DNA from: Methanobrevibacter gottschalkii DSM 11977
GTDB lineage: Archaea > Methanobacteriota > Methanobacteria > Methanobacteriales > Methanobacteriaceae
Direction: 5' to 3'
Assembly: GCF_003814835.1 (NCBI RefSeq)
Contig: NZ_RKRG01000001.1
Coordinates: 186,001-250,000, forward strand
Length of the DNA: 64,000 nucleotides
Shown: positions 8,254-17,184 of the stretch, in pieces
Numbering within the stretch: the stretch's first letter is position 1
Layout of the letters: each line of letters starts with the position of its first letter
Notes under the pieces: generated by a model
Seen by the model: the letters and a program-made list of their open reading frames with translations, nothing else
What the model was told of the DNA's origin: nothing
Database searches by the model: none
Position numbers and translations under genes: made by a program

Positions 8254-9327
8254 ATGGAACAAGTAAGAACAAGAGACTTTATTTACACAAGTGACGATTT
8301 ATATTTTGCATCAACAAATTATATACATCCAGAAGACAGAGTGATTTCATTTTTAAGATACATTCCAGATCCAGAAGGAGATAGGGAAAAAGATGGTAAA
8401 AAATACAGAAAAGTGGGATCTGCAGAAGCTTATGAATACTTAAGAGAAAATCATCCTGATTATTTATATTTCTGTGATGTTACAAATGTTGAAATGATGG
8501 GAGTTCCATTAGATAAAGTTAAAAGAATAATAAAACCTGAAAAAAGACTTTTAGGTCTTAAAGATACTTTTGACAATGGAGGGGAAGTTAAAAATCCAGA
8601 ACTTATTGCAAAATTAATGGATGTTGCTGACTTTTTCCATTTCATGGCAAATATTCCTTATGATCACTTAGGAATCTCAGGTTCCATTTTACCGGGACTT
8701 CAAAAAAGTGATGTTTCTGATTTGGATTTTGTCGTATATGGTCTTGACAACCATAGAAGGGCAATTTCTGCTTTTAAAAAACATAGAGGAAAAGAAGTAT
8801 ATATCAAAGAAGTTGACAAACACATCACGGTTGAAGGCATTACAAATGATTATTGGGATTTTGTATACAATAAAAGAATGAGTGATGAAAGTTTAACTAA
8901 AGAAGAATTCAGATGGTATGAAAATAGAAAAGCAAATAGGGGAACAATAAATGGAACTTTATTTGATATTCTAGCTACTAGAGACTATGATGAAATTGAA
9001 GGAACTTGGGGAGACACTGTTTATGAACCTCAAGGCATTGCTCAAATTGAATGTGATATCGTAAGTTCTCTTGGTGCATTCGATAACCCTTCATCTTACA
9101 CTATTGAAAATTTAAAAATATTGGAGGGTGTTGAAGCACCTATCAAAGAAATTGTTTCATTTACACACACTTATGCAGGTGAAGTAATTGATGGAGAACA
9201 TATAATAGCAAAAGGAAAAGTAGAAAAGGTAACTATCCAAGGAAAAGAAGATTATTACAGAATAGTTGTTGGAACCACACGTGAATCAATTGATGAATAT
9301 TTAAAGCTTAAAGAAAGTCCTGCTTAA
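8254..9327 (+). CDS. Predicted nucleotidyltransferase (COG1665-like)
   Basis: The 357-residue protein contains a polymerase-beta-type nucleotidyltransferase signature: GISGSILPGL followed by SDLDFVVYG, giving the GS...DxD metal-binding pattern around residues 144-165. A long N-terminal domain precedes it and a beta-rich C-terminal domain follows (GEVIDGEHIIAKGKVEKV). This layout matches an archaeal family of predicted nucleotidyltransferases with no established substrate. The start has AGGAGAT seven bases upstream. A strong hairpin terminator follows the gene, so it is probably monocistronic. Function beyond nucleotidyl transfer is unknown. Confidence 0.75.
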   Translation: MEQVRTRDFIYTSDDLYFASTNYIHPEDRVISFLRYIPDPEGDREKDGKKYRKVGSAEAYEYLRENHPDYLYFCDVTNVEMMGVPLDKVKRIIKPEKRLLGLKDTFDNGGEVKNPELIAKLMDVADFFHFMANIPYDHLGISGSILPGLQKSDVSDLDFVVYGLDNHRRAISAFKKHRGKEVYIKEVDKHITVEGITNDYWDFVYNKRMSDESLTKEEFRWYENRKANRGTINGTLFDILATRDYDEIEGTWGDTVYEPQGIAQIECDIVSSLGAFDNPSSYTIENLKILEGVEAPIKEIVSFTHTYAGEVIDGEHIIAKGKVEKVTIQGKEDYYRIVVGTTRESIDEYLKLKESPA

Positions 9328-9671
9328 ATGAGATCTAGCATTCAAATTTTTAAATATAATGCAATTCAACAAAAATAAAAGGAAATAATTAACTATTTAA
9401 TTATTTGCTTTTTACTCCATTTTAATTTCCATGAATGAAAAATATTCACAGCATGATTTTTAAACAAAATAATAATATGTAATAAACTTATTACATATTT
9501 TTTAAAAACTTTCTAATTTTCTAATTGAATAATATTTAATATCATAAAATACTTTAAACAATTATTCAGCATTTTTAAATGAAAACCAAACAAAATAAAG
9601 CAAAATTAATTCAAATAATTTATAAACTTCAAGTTACAAAATACTAATGTTATATAATGTAATGTGATAAA
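9328..9671. other. 344-bp intergenic region
   Basis: It contains the terminator of the upstream gene (listed separately) and the promoter of the sodium symporter. A TATA-like AATTTATAAAC lies near 9617-9627, and a second AT-box TTATATAAT lies close to the gene. GTGAT just before the ATG at 9672 serves as ribosome-binding site. I see no other gene or repeat. Confidence 0.4.
9383..9413 (+). terminator. Hairpin plus T-run terminator
   Basis: AAATAATTAA (9383-9392) and TTAATTATTT (9397-9406) form a perfect 10-bp stem with a CTAT loop, followed by GCTTTTT. It lies 56 bp after the nucleotidyltransferase stop. Confidence 0.65.
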
Positions 9672-11150
9672 ATGAGTGAGAAAAGAATAGAATGGAATAG
9701 TAATTTTGCATTCATGATGGCTATGATCGGTTCAGCTGTCGGACTTGGAAATATTTGGCGTTTCCCAAATGTTTTATATTCCAACGGTGGAGGATCTTTC
9801 ATGATCCCTTACATCGTTTCATTATTCTTATTAGGAATATCATTTGTTCTAGTAGAATATGCAGTTGGATTTAGATTTAAAAAATCAATTGGAAGAATAC
9901 TATTCTCAATTAGTAAAAAATTAGAACCAATAGCATGGTTTATTGTATTAATCGTATTTTTAATCACAACATACTATGTTTGTGTTGTTGGATGGGATTT
10001 AATTTATGTTGTTTTAAGTTTCACAAAAGCATGGGGTGCAAACCCAGATACATTCTTTGCAAGCAACGTATTGCAAGCAACAGATTCAATATCTGGAATA
10101 TTCCAAATTGTACCAATTGTGCTTGCATCAGTATTTGCTATTTGGTTTATGATATGGTTTATTGTTAAAAGAGACTTGAATGATGGAATTGGAAACGTAA
10201 GTAAAATTTTATTACCAACACTTTGTTTAATGGTAGTGATAATTGTTGTATTTTCATTAACCTTACCAGGAGCATCAATTGGATACACACAGATATTTAC
10301 CCCTGATTGGAATGCACTAACTAACTTAAATGTATGGTTAGCAGCATTTGGACAAATTGTATTCTCCCTTAGTTTAGGTATGGCAATTGCAATGACCTAT
10401 GCAAGTTACTTGCCGGAAAAATCAAGGTTAATTGACAGTGCAGTAACAGTTGCATTCTCAAATTCCGCTTTCGAAGTATTTAACTCAATTGGAATATTCT
10501 CCATTTTAGGATTCATGGCCTTATCTACAAAAATTCCATTTGATCAACTAGTAACTGAAGGAACAGGACTTGCATTTGTAGTATTCCCACAAGTATTCAA
10601 CACTATGGGACCAATGGGATCAATTATTGGACCATTATTCTTCATATGCATATTATTTGCAGGAATTACATCAGCTATAGCTCTTCTTGAAGTAGTCACA
10701 TATGCAATTTCTGAAAAATTTAATATTGAACGAAAAAGAACAGTTACAGTGATTTGTATTGTAGGATTTTTAATCTCAACCATGTTTGCAACCGGAATTG
10801 GAAGTACAATACTTGGAGCATTCGATGCATTCTTAAACAACTTTGCATTATTACTCGGAATCCTTATTGAATGCATAATCTTCGGTTGGATTTACGACTT
10901 TAACAAGTTAATAGAAACATTAAACAAAGATTCAAGAATCAAAGTAGGTAAAACTTGGAAAGCAGTAATTAAATACATTTTACCAATTTGTATTGCTGTT
11001 TTATGGATACAAGGAGTTTACTCCACAATTACAAGCTCAGATAATTTAAGTTTAACAATTATGGGAATACTAACTGTAATATTAATTGTATTGCCAATCG
11101 TTTTCGCCAAATTACCTGCAAAAAATGAAGATTACTACAAAGTAGACTAA
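9672..11150 (+). CDS. Sodium-dependent transporter, neurotransmitter:sodium symporter (SNF/NSS) family
   Basis: The 492-residue integral membrane protein has about 12 hydrophobic helices. The first carries the family signature: NFAFMMAMIGSAVGLGNIWRFP, then NGGGSFMIPYI. This unwound helix 1 binds Na+ and substrate in LeuT-like carriers. Prokaryotic members import amino acids or related compounds; the actual substrate cannot be read from the sequence. The gene has its own promoter and a clear terminator hairpin, so it is probably a single transcription unit. No damage is visible. Confidence 0.92.
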   Translation: MSEKRIEWNSNFAFMMAMIGSAVGLGNIWRFPNVLYSNGGGSFMIPYIVSLFLLGISFVLVEYAVGFRFKKSIGRILFSISKKLEPIAWFIVLIVFLITTYYVCVVGWDLIYVVLSFTKAWGANPDTFFASNVLQATDSISGIFQIVPIVLASVFAIWFMIWFIVKRDLNDGIGNVSKILLPTLCLMVVIIVVFSLTLPGASIGYTQIFTPDWNALTNLNVWLAAFGQIVFSLSLGMAIAMTYASYLPEKSRLIDSAVTVAFSNSAFEVFNSIGIFSILGFMALSTKIPFDQLVTEGTGLAFVVFPQVFNTMGPMGSIIGPLFFICILFAGITSAIALLEVVTYAISEKFNIERKRTVTVICIVGFLISTMFATGIGSTILGAFDAFLNNFALLLGILIECIIFGWIYDFNKLIETLNKDSRIKVGKTWKAVIKYILPICIAVLWIQGVYSTITSSDNLSLTIMGILTVILIVLPIVFAKLPAKNEDYYKVD

Positions 11151-11153
11151 ATG

Positions 11154-11183
11154 AATAGCTAACAATTAGCTATTTACTTTTTT
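11154..11183 (+). terminator. Hairpin plus T-run terminator
   Basis: AATAGCTAA (11154-11162) pairs perfectly with TTAGCTATT (11166-11174) across a CAA loop, followed by TACTTTTTTT. It lies directly after the symporter stop codon. Confidence 0.75.
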
Positions 11184-11272
11184 TATTATTTTATTTTAAA
11201 GCAAGCACAAAATTATAATATCAAAAATTTTAAAAAAAAGATAAGTAGTGGATTAAAGAATCCACCACCGAA

Positions 11273-12016
11273 TTAACACTCAAATCCACCATCACATCTG
11301 ATGATTTGACCATCAACAAATTCAGACTCATCAGAAGCAAGGAACAATGCAAGTGCTGCAATATCTTCTCCTTGACCTACGCGTTTCATTGGTGCACCGT
11401 CAACCATCATTTGTAATGCTTCAACTCCACCAATACTATCAACCATTGCAGTGTGGATAGCACCCGGTGCGATACCATTACATCTTATTTCTGGACCAAG
11501 TTCAAATGCCATTGATTTTGTAAGACCTGCAATAGCATGTTTAGAGCTAATGTAACCCACAAAACCAAAGTGAGCAGCATAAGATGCGACTGAACAAGTG
11601 TTAATAATAGTACCTTTTCCTTTTTCTTTCATTACAGGAGCTACTAATTGAGTTAAATATAATGCAGCATAAACATCTACATCAAATACTTTATCCCATT
11701 CTTCTTTAGTCATTTCTAAAAGAGGAGTGACACTTAATAAACCTGCATTGTTGAATAAAATATCAACAGTACCATATTCTTCCATAGTAGTATCGAAAAC
11801 TTTTTTGATATCATCAACATTGGCCATGTCAGCAATAACATAAATTGCTTCATTTCCCTCTGATTTAATATCATCAACAACAGCTTTAGCTCTTTCTTCG
11901 TTTCTTCCAGTTACAACAACTTTTGCACCTTCTTCAGCAAAGAGTTTTGCGGAATCACGACCCATACCTGAGGTTGAACCGGTAACAATTGCTACTTTAC
12001 CATCTAGTTTTCCCAT
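11273..12016 (-). CDS. Short-chain dehydrogenase/reductase
   Basis: The 247-residue classical SDR has the NAD(P)-binding TGSTSGMGRD (residues about 12-21), the NNAG motif (FNNAGLL), a Ser in the position of the catalytic serine (CSVAS) and the catalytic YxxxK (YISSKHA). The C-terminal PGAIHTAM and DGGF elements are also typical. Members act on ketones, sugars or 3-oxoacyl thioesters; the substrate here is unknown. AAGGAAGTG lies upstream of the start. It is flanked by unrelated genes and looks monocistronic. Its better-balanced codon use (more GC-rich codons than its neighbours) could mean high expression or transfer. Confidence 0.85.
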   Translation of the reverse strand: MGKLDGKVAIVTGSTSGMGRDSAKLFAEEGAKVVVTGRNEERAKAVVDDIKSEGNEAIYVIADMANVDDIKKVFDTTMEEYGTVDILFNNAGLLSVTPLLEMTKEEWDKVFDVDVYAALYLTQLVAPVMKEKGKGTIINTCSVASYAAHFGFVGYISSKHAIAGLTKSMAFELGPEIRCNGIAPGAIHTAMVDSIGGVEALQMMVDGAPMKRVGQGEDIAALALFLASDESEFVDGQIIRCDGGFEC

Positions 12017-12356
12017 GATAACACTTCCTTTAATTGATTATCTATGATCTCTTTATCAAATATGGCATATATTCAATAATGAATTCTTGGTATGTTATAA
12101 TATATTTTAAATAATATTTAAAAATTTATAATTGAATTTAATATTTATCGAACAAATGTTTGAAATATTAACATGAAATGAATTTTATTTAATAATCAAC
12201 AATTATAATCTTTCATTGAAAAAATTACCTAAAATTGATCTAATTAATCCTAAAAAAAATATTCATAGATATTGACTAAATTTAAATGATTCAAAACTTG
12301 TAATTATTTATATTAACAGTTTATAACTAATTATACAGAATTTAAGAGGTAAAAAT
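12017..12356. other. 340-bp divergent intergenic region
   Basis: It separates the divergent SDR and Cas4-like genes. It is AT-rich with several TATA-like boxes and short AT palindromes. AGAGGT precedes the Cas4-like start at 12357. I see no RNA gene or repeat of note. Confidence 0.35.
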
Positions 12357-13151
12357 ATGATAAATTTATCTTCAATAAAAATGCACATGTATTGTCCAAT
12401 GAGTTTATATCTAAAAACACATGTTGATATTGATGAAAATGACATGTACAATTGTTATTTGGAAATTAAAAACTTAAAAATAGATATTCAAGATTTAATG
12501 CAAAAAAATATTCGTAAAATCAAAAGAACAATGAGTTTAGAAGAAATTGAAAAAATATTATCTCAAAATATTTATGAATACATAGAAAACACAACTAAAT
12601 CAATGAAATCTTCAAATATTGAAATCACTTCAGAACAGATTAGCGAGATAAATGATGAAACATACTTCAACATAAAAATATTAAGCATTAAATCAAAAAA
12701 AGCAATGACAATATTAAATAAAGATGGATTTGGCATTACAGAAATGTTTTTCCCAAATTGCCTTTATTCATATTTAATTAAAGATACACAACTTGAATTA
12801 ATCGGAATATGTGATAAAATAGAGATAATTGACGGTCGATATTATCCAATAAGCATTAAAAGCTCAAATCCACCAATAAAAGGAGTTTGGGATCAGGATG
12901 CAATAGAACTTGTTGCTAATGCAATACTTCTTGAAGAAGAATTTGATACAGAAATATTTGTAGGATTTGTCGATTATAAAAAAATTGGTGACAGACGACC
13001 TGTAATAATGGATGTGAATCTTAGAAAATCATTATTTAGTGTGATAAGGGAAGTTAAAGAAATAATTGAGAATAAAAAACTTCCAAACATTAAAAGAAAT
13101 TCTAAAAAATGTAGAAACTGTGAATATGAAAATATTTGTATGAAAAAATAA
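12357..13151 (+). CDS. Cas4-like PD-(D/E)XK exonuclease, not in a CRISPR locus
   Basis: The 264-residue protein has the Cas4/DUF83 layout. An early Cys lies in MYCPMSLYL (residue about 13). A nuclease core has GICDKIEIIDGRYYPISIKSS, where D and the K of the ExK-like motif sit; the usual E is replaced by I or S. The QDAIELVANAILLEE helix resembles the RecB QxxxY motif. A C-terminal CRNCEYENICMKK supplies the remaining iron-sulfur cysteines. Cas4 proteins resect DNA ends during CRISPR adaptation, but no cas gene or array lies in this window, so this is a solo homologue. Whether it is active is uncertain given the ExK deviation. Confidence 0.75.
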   Translation: MINLSSIKMHMYCPMSLYLKTHVDIDENDMYNCYLEIKNLKIDIQDLMQKNIRKIKRTMSLEEIEKILSQNIYEYIENTTKSMKSSNIEITSEQISEINDETYFNIKILSIKSKKAMTILNKDGFGITEMFFPNCLYSYLIKDTQLELIGICDKIEIIDGRYYPISIKSSNPPIKGVWDQDAIELVANAILLEEEFDTEIFVGFVDYKKIGDRRPVIMDVNLRKSLFSVIREVKEIIENKKLPNIKRNSKKCRNCEYENICMKK

Positions 13152-13172
13152 GTTAGCAATATCTTAATTTAT

Positions 13173-13832
13173 TTAAAAACGAATATTGCCATCTAAACGT
13201 TTAATATTAAATACTGCAGTATCTGCAATAGACATTACCGCCAAAACACCAGCCTGAATTGGATCAGTGATAATTAAATCAGCATAATCAGTAACACTAC
13301 CAGGCATATTAAGTGAAATTACAATTAAATTACTCTCTTCTTTAACTTTTTTAACCGCACGAGTAATTTCACCACCCATAAGCGAACCTGCTAAAACTAA
13401 AGCACTAACACGAGGAAGTCTTGAAATAGCCTCAATAGCTTCAGCTAATGATTTTTCACCAACTAATGGAATAGTATCAATACTAATACGTTCACCACGT
13501 ATATTATGCCTATCTGCCTCCGTGATTGCACCCATAGCTACTTGAGATACTTGTGCACCACCACCAATAATAATTATACGTTTACCATAAATATCTAACT
13601 GAGAACCATGCAATTCAACGGATTTAATTTCTTTGATTTTTTCTAAATCCTTTATTAAATCTTCAATATTTTCAACATGTTCAAGTTCAAGATTAATGGA
13701 ACCCATGTTATTTTTTTCAACAAAAAGATGAACATAACTAATATTAGCACCATATGCAGTGATAACATCAGTAATATCATATAATACACCTTTTTTCTCA
13801 TCAGATTTAATCGTTAATGTATAATCATTCAT
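13173..13832 (-). CDS. ehbQ: EhbQ: ACT-domain protein at the end of the ehb operon
   Basis: The 219-residue protein starts with an ACT domain (residues 1-75, [20 protein letters not shown]). A domain with a Rossmann-like glycine motif follows ([18 protein letters not shown]). ACT domains bind amino acids, so this subunit looks regulatory rather than redox-active. In Methanothermobacter the last gene of the Ehb cluster is of this type, and here it overlaps ehbP by eight bases, supporting the same name. It contains no cysteine motif for a cluster. It ends 22 bp from the convergent Cas4-like gene. Confidence 0.75.
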   Translation of the reverse strand: MNDYTLTIKSDEKKGVLYDITDVITAYGANISYVHLFVEKNNMGSINLELEHVENIEDLIKDLEKIKEIKSVELHGSQLDIYGKRIIIIGGGAQVSQVAMGAITEADRHNIRGERISIDTIPLVGEKSLAEAIEAISRLPRVSALVLAGSLMGGEITRAVKKVKEESNLIVISLNMPGSVTDYADLIITDPIQAGVLAVMSIADTAVFNIKRLDGNIRF

Positions 13833-14088
13833 TTTTTGGCCTTATCTTATCTAATTCAGCATGTGCTTTTTTCCACATACTCAAATAATTATCATATTTA
13901 TTAACTGGAATGATATCCAGTCCTAAATCCCTATGTTCTTGAATCCATTCTTCATTAAAAACAGGAATTTCAATTTTAATTGGTTCAGAGGTTTTATTAA
14001 CAACAATAAGATTTCTATAAGGGAAATCCCATTCAACAATGTATCCTCCAAGACTTATTATGTGATACGGCCTCATAACAAATTTCAT
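13825..14088 (-). CDS. ehbP: EhbP: small soluble subunit of energy-converting hydrogenase B
   Basis: The 87-residue protein has no membrane helix or cysteine. It starts [20 protein letters not shown] and matches the small ORF found after the NuoH-like subunit in Ehb operons of Methanobacteriales. Its function is unknown. The call rests mainly on position: 12 bp after ehbO and overlapping ehbQ. Confidence 0.75.
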   Translation of the reverse strand: MKFVMRPYHIISLGGYIVEWDFPYRNLIVVNKTSEPIKIEIPVFNEEWIQEHRDLGLDIIPVNKYDNYLSMWKKAHAELDKIRPKNE

Positions 14089-14100
14089 AAATAATTCCCC

Positions 14101-15099
14101 CTATAATAACCCAAGTGCAATAGCCAATATACCAAGCAGAGTTGTTCCCAAAATTGTTGGCAATAACTGTTTGTTTGTAAATACTGGTGCAAATGCTGAG
14201 AAAATACCCATCATAAATACAAATATTAAAGCAACAGCAATATTAACAAGAATTCCTAATGAAAATATACTTGGTGGAACTCCAATGAACAATACGGAAA
14301 ATACAGAACCCAATACAAACATGAAAAATCCTCTTGTTATAAAGACAATAGACCTGTATTTAGCAGCATATTCCATATATGGTCCTTCAATAACATCCGA
14401 TTTAGCTTTAATAATTGAAAATGGATATTCATTCAAAATTATCATATATCCTATAAAAAATACAATAGCTGCGATTCCACCAGCTACAGTAAATAAAAAT
14501 GGCCCATGAACTTGTTGAAATGCAACTATATCCTTTAAGAAAATACTTCTAGCAGCAGTTACCGGAGCAAACAATGCTAAATACAATGGGAACGATCCAT
14601 AAGTAATCATTCTTAAAGATCTTTTTGCACTTATATCTTCAATAAATGACAATGGAGCTTTAATATGTGCTGCTCCTTTTATACGATCCGGAAACGGCAT
14701 TCTAACTGACATTACAGATTTAGATAATGCTCCCATTAAAACATAGCATATTTCTTCTACTTTTAAAAAACCAACAATGGCCACTAAACTTGAAAGTGCT
14801 GGAATTTTGTAAGCTTGAGGAGTTAATGCAATGAATACACATAAAATCACAATGAAACATAAAATCGGCAAGATTTTATATAACTTTGGAACAGGAGATG
14901 AAACTTCAACATTTTCCTTAAATAAGAATTTTAATGGAGCCATAATACCCGGAGCAAATACCAATGGTCCCACTCTTTGTTGGATTCTTGCATGAACATA
15001 TTTTCTTTCAATGCCTGGAAGCAATGTCGAAATTACAAAACAAACAATAACTGTAAGAATTACTGCAACTATTGAGTTTGTAAGTATATTTGAATACAT
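14101..15099 (-). CDS. ehbO: EhbO: NuoH-like membrane subunit of energy-converting hydrogenase B
   Basis: The 332-residue protein has about eight to nine hydrophobic helices and belongs to the NuoH/HyfC family, which anchors the hydrogenase arm to the ion-translocating membrane part. The family loop is clear at residues about 38-65: RIQQRVGPLVFAPGIMAPLK then FLFKENVEV. It follows ehbN directly, with only three bases between them, so it is part of the same transcript. No frame damage is visible. Confidence 0.9.
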   Translation of the reverse strand: MYSNILTNSIVAVILTVIVCFVISTLLPGIERKYVHARIQQRVGPLVFAPGIMAPLKFLFKENVEVSSPVPKLYKILPILCFIVILCVFIALTPQAYKIPALSSLVAIVGFLKVEEICYVLMGALSKSVMSVRMPFPDRIKGAAHIKAPLSFIEDISAKRSLRMITYGSFPLYLALFAPVTAARSIFLKDIVAFQQVHGPFLFTVAGGIAAIVFFIGYMIILNEYPFSIIKAKSDVIEGPYMEYAAKYRSIVFITRGFFMFVLGSVFSVLFIGVPPSIFSLGILVNIAVALIFVFMMGIFSAFAPVFTNKQLLPTILGTTLLGILAIALGLL

Positions 15100-15102
15100 A
15101 AT

Positions 15103-16233
15103 CTATCTCCTAATTACTTCAATTGCCCTATCAGTACAAGTGAAACATGGGTCACATTGCACAATACATAATTGACCATCTGTAAGATGGTTTCCAATGC
15201 AGGCATATTGCATTGCACCAATGTTTGCCATTGATGGGGTTCTGATAATACAATGTCTTATTCTACCTGTTTCCAATGCATAAGAATGATACAATGTTCC
15301 TCTTGGAACTTCAATATAACTTTCAGCAATATCCTCAGTATCAACCATATCCCAATCATTGTTAACTAATTTACCATCAGGAATATTTGCAATAGCCTGT
15401 CTTATAATCTTAATTGATTCAAAAGATTCTAAAACCCTCATTAATAAATTAGATTTTACATCACCATCTTGTTGTGTTACAATATTATAATCAAAATTAT
15501 CATATTCAAACATAGTAGTCCTTAAATCTCTTGCGATGCCTGTAGCTCTAAGAGATGGTCCGGTTACAGCTAATTTAATAGCTTGTTTTTGTGGTAATAC
15601 TCCCACACCCGTAATTCTTGATAACACAATAGGATCTGCAACAAATCTATCAGCAAAATCTGAAAGACCCCCTTCTAGTTTATCCATATCATCTTTAAGC
15701 CTTTGTATTTTGTTAGCATCTAATTCACATCTAGGTCTTACTCCTCCTAAAACAGAACAACCATATTGAACTCTGTTTCCTCCAATCATTGCAAGTAATT
15801 CCATGACAATTTCTCTTAAATAAAACACTCTCATTGAAAATGTTTCATGAGCTAGTACCTCACAACCATGAGCCAAATACAAAAAGTGTGAATGTAATCT
15901 TTCAAGTTCCCCCATAATTACACGAATATAAGTAGCTCTCTCTGGAATTTCAATGTCTAAACCTATTTCTGCAGTTCTGCATGAATTCCATATATGTGAA
16001 TTAGAACAAATTCCACAAATTTTTTCAGTGAGTGAATTTGCCTTCTGAACAGGAAGGCCTTCCATAATTCTTTCTATTCCCCTATGATTAACACCAATTG
16101 TAATTTCGGCTTCTTGAATTATCTCATCTTCAACAAAAAACCTTACTTTATATGGTTCCAATGCAGCAGGGTGAACTGTACCCATTGGAATTTCTGTTTC
16201 AATTATATTATTTGTTGGTAATTTTTCATCCAT
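15103..16233 (-). CDS. ehbN: EhbN: [NiFe]-hydrogenase large subunit
   Basis: The 376-residue catalytic subunit holds the nickel-iron site. The proximal cysteine pair is in [13 protein letters not shown] and the distal pair in [10 protein letters not shown] near the C-terminus, the full CxxC...CxxC ligand set. The sequence ends only seven residues after the second motif (AIEVIRR), as in Ech/Ehb-type enzymes with a short or absent processed tail. It is homologous to NuoD. Ehb is a membrane-bound, ion-driven hydrogenase that reduces low-potential ferredoxin for anabolic carbon fixation. Maturation would need HypF, which is encoded at 50.3 kb. Confidence 0.95.
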   Translation of the reverse strand: MDEKLPTNNIIETEIPMGTVHPAALEPYKVRFFVEDEIIQEAEITIGVNHRGIERIMEGLPVQKANSLTEKICGICSNSHIWNSCRTAEIGLDIEIPERATYIRVIMGELERLHSHFLYLAHGCEVLAHETFSMRVFYLREIVMELLAMIGGNRVQYGCSVLGGVRPRCELDANKIQRLKDDMDKLEGGLSDFADRFVADPIVLSRITGVGVLPQKQAIKLAVTGPSLRATGIARDLRTTMFEYDNFDYNIVTQQDGDVKSNLLMRVLESFESIKIIRQAIANIPDGKLVNNDWDMVDTEDIAESYIEVPRGTLYHSYALETGRIRHCIIRTPSMANIGAMQYACIGNHLTDGQLCIVQCDPCFTCTDRAIEVIRR

Positions 16234-16245
16234 ATAATCCTCTCC

Positions 16246-16692
16246 CTAATCCGCATCCAATAATGTAGGTAAAAGTGACACAACACCAGCTAAAACATCT
16301 TGTGGCCTTACAGCACAACCTGGAACTTTTGCATCAACAGGTATAATTTTATCAACAGGACCTTCAATTTCTTCAGAAGGAATATCTCCATGGCAATTCT
16401 TATAAACACCACCCATTAAAGCACAACTTCCTGCAGCTACAACTAATTTTGGATTAGGAATAGCATCATAAATTGCCTCCAATGGTTTCCTATTTAAATG
16501 TGTGACAGGCCCAGTCACAACTAAAACATCAGCTTCACGAGGATTCCAAGTTAAAAACACATTATATTGTTCAGCATCAAATCTTGGTGATAATATTGAA
16601 TTAACAATTTCAATATCGCATCCATTACATCCACCAGTATAAACCAACATGACATGTATTGCCCTTGCTCTTGAAAATGATTTGATTCCCAT
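16246..16692 (-). CDS. ehbM: EhbM: [NiFe]-hydrogenase small subunit
   Basis: The 148-residue protein is a NuoB-like small subunit that carries the proximal [4Fe-4S] cluster. Visible ligands are in [13 protein letters not shown] (two Cys), [10 protein letters not shown] and [11 protein letters not shown]. It lies 12 bp before ehbN and one base after ehbL, as expected for a core operon block. Electrons pass from the ferredoxin-like subunits through this cluster to the NiFe centre in EhbN. Confidence 0.95.
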   Translation of the reverse strand: MGIKSFSRARAIHVMLVYTGGCNGCDIEIVNSILSPRFDAEQYNVFLTWNPREADVLVVTGPVTHLNRKPLEAIYDAIPNPKLVVAAGSCALMGGVYKNCHGDIPSEEIEGPVDKIIPVDAKVPGCAVRPQDVLAGVVSLLPTLLDAD

Positions 16693-17184
16693 TTAATCAC
16701 CATCCTCTTTATTTTTTAATACTGTTTTATCTGACAGATACTGTGCAATAATTTTAAGTTTATCATCGGATATTTTAAATGGCTGTTCAAGGAATTCTGA
16801 AACATCGACTTCCTGATCACCAACACAAGATGGATGAATAGCGCCTTTTTGTCCATAAAGTGAAAATATTGGACAAAAATCATGACAATAATAACATACA
16901 ACACATTTTTCAAGGATAATTTCAGGTACTTGATCTTTAACCCAACCCTCAGTCAATTTAACTGGATGGGCTAATGGTTTCATTACAATCGCATTAGTTG
17001 GACATACATTAGCACAACCAGAACATCCAATACATGCACTTTCATCAACTCTATCATCTACTTCTACTGAAAGAGTTGCAATTTGCTTTTTCATATCCAT
17101 ATCTGTAACTCTATCAGCTGCAAAAAAGATTCTTTTAAAGTTAGTAAATGCTCCTTCTAAAGCTATTTTAATTAAATTTCTCAT
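16693..17184 (-). CDS. ehbL: EhbL: two-[4Fe-4S] ferredoxin subunit
   Basis: The 163-residue protein has two complete cluster motifs, CIGCSGCANVCP (residues about 52-63) and CVVCYYCHDFCP (about 94-105). It resembles the NuoI-like electron-input subunit of group 4 hydrogenases. The linker between the motifs is longer than in simple ferredoxins. It abuts both ehbK and ehbM without a gap. It probably passes electrons between EhbM and the polyferredoxin EhbK or soluble ferredoxin. Confidence 0.92.
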   Translation of the reverse strand: MRNLIKIALEGAFTNFKRIFFAADRVTDMDMKKQIATLSVEVDDRVDESACIGCSGCANVCPTNAIVMKPLAHPVKLTEGWVKDQVPEIILEKCVVCYYCHDFCPIFSLYGQKGAIHPSCVGDQEVDVSEFLEQPFKISDDKLKIIAQYLSDKTVLKNKEDGD

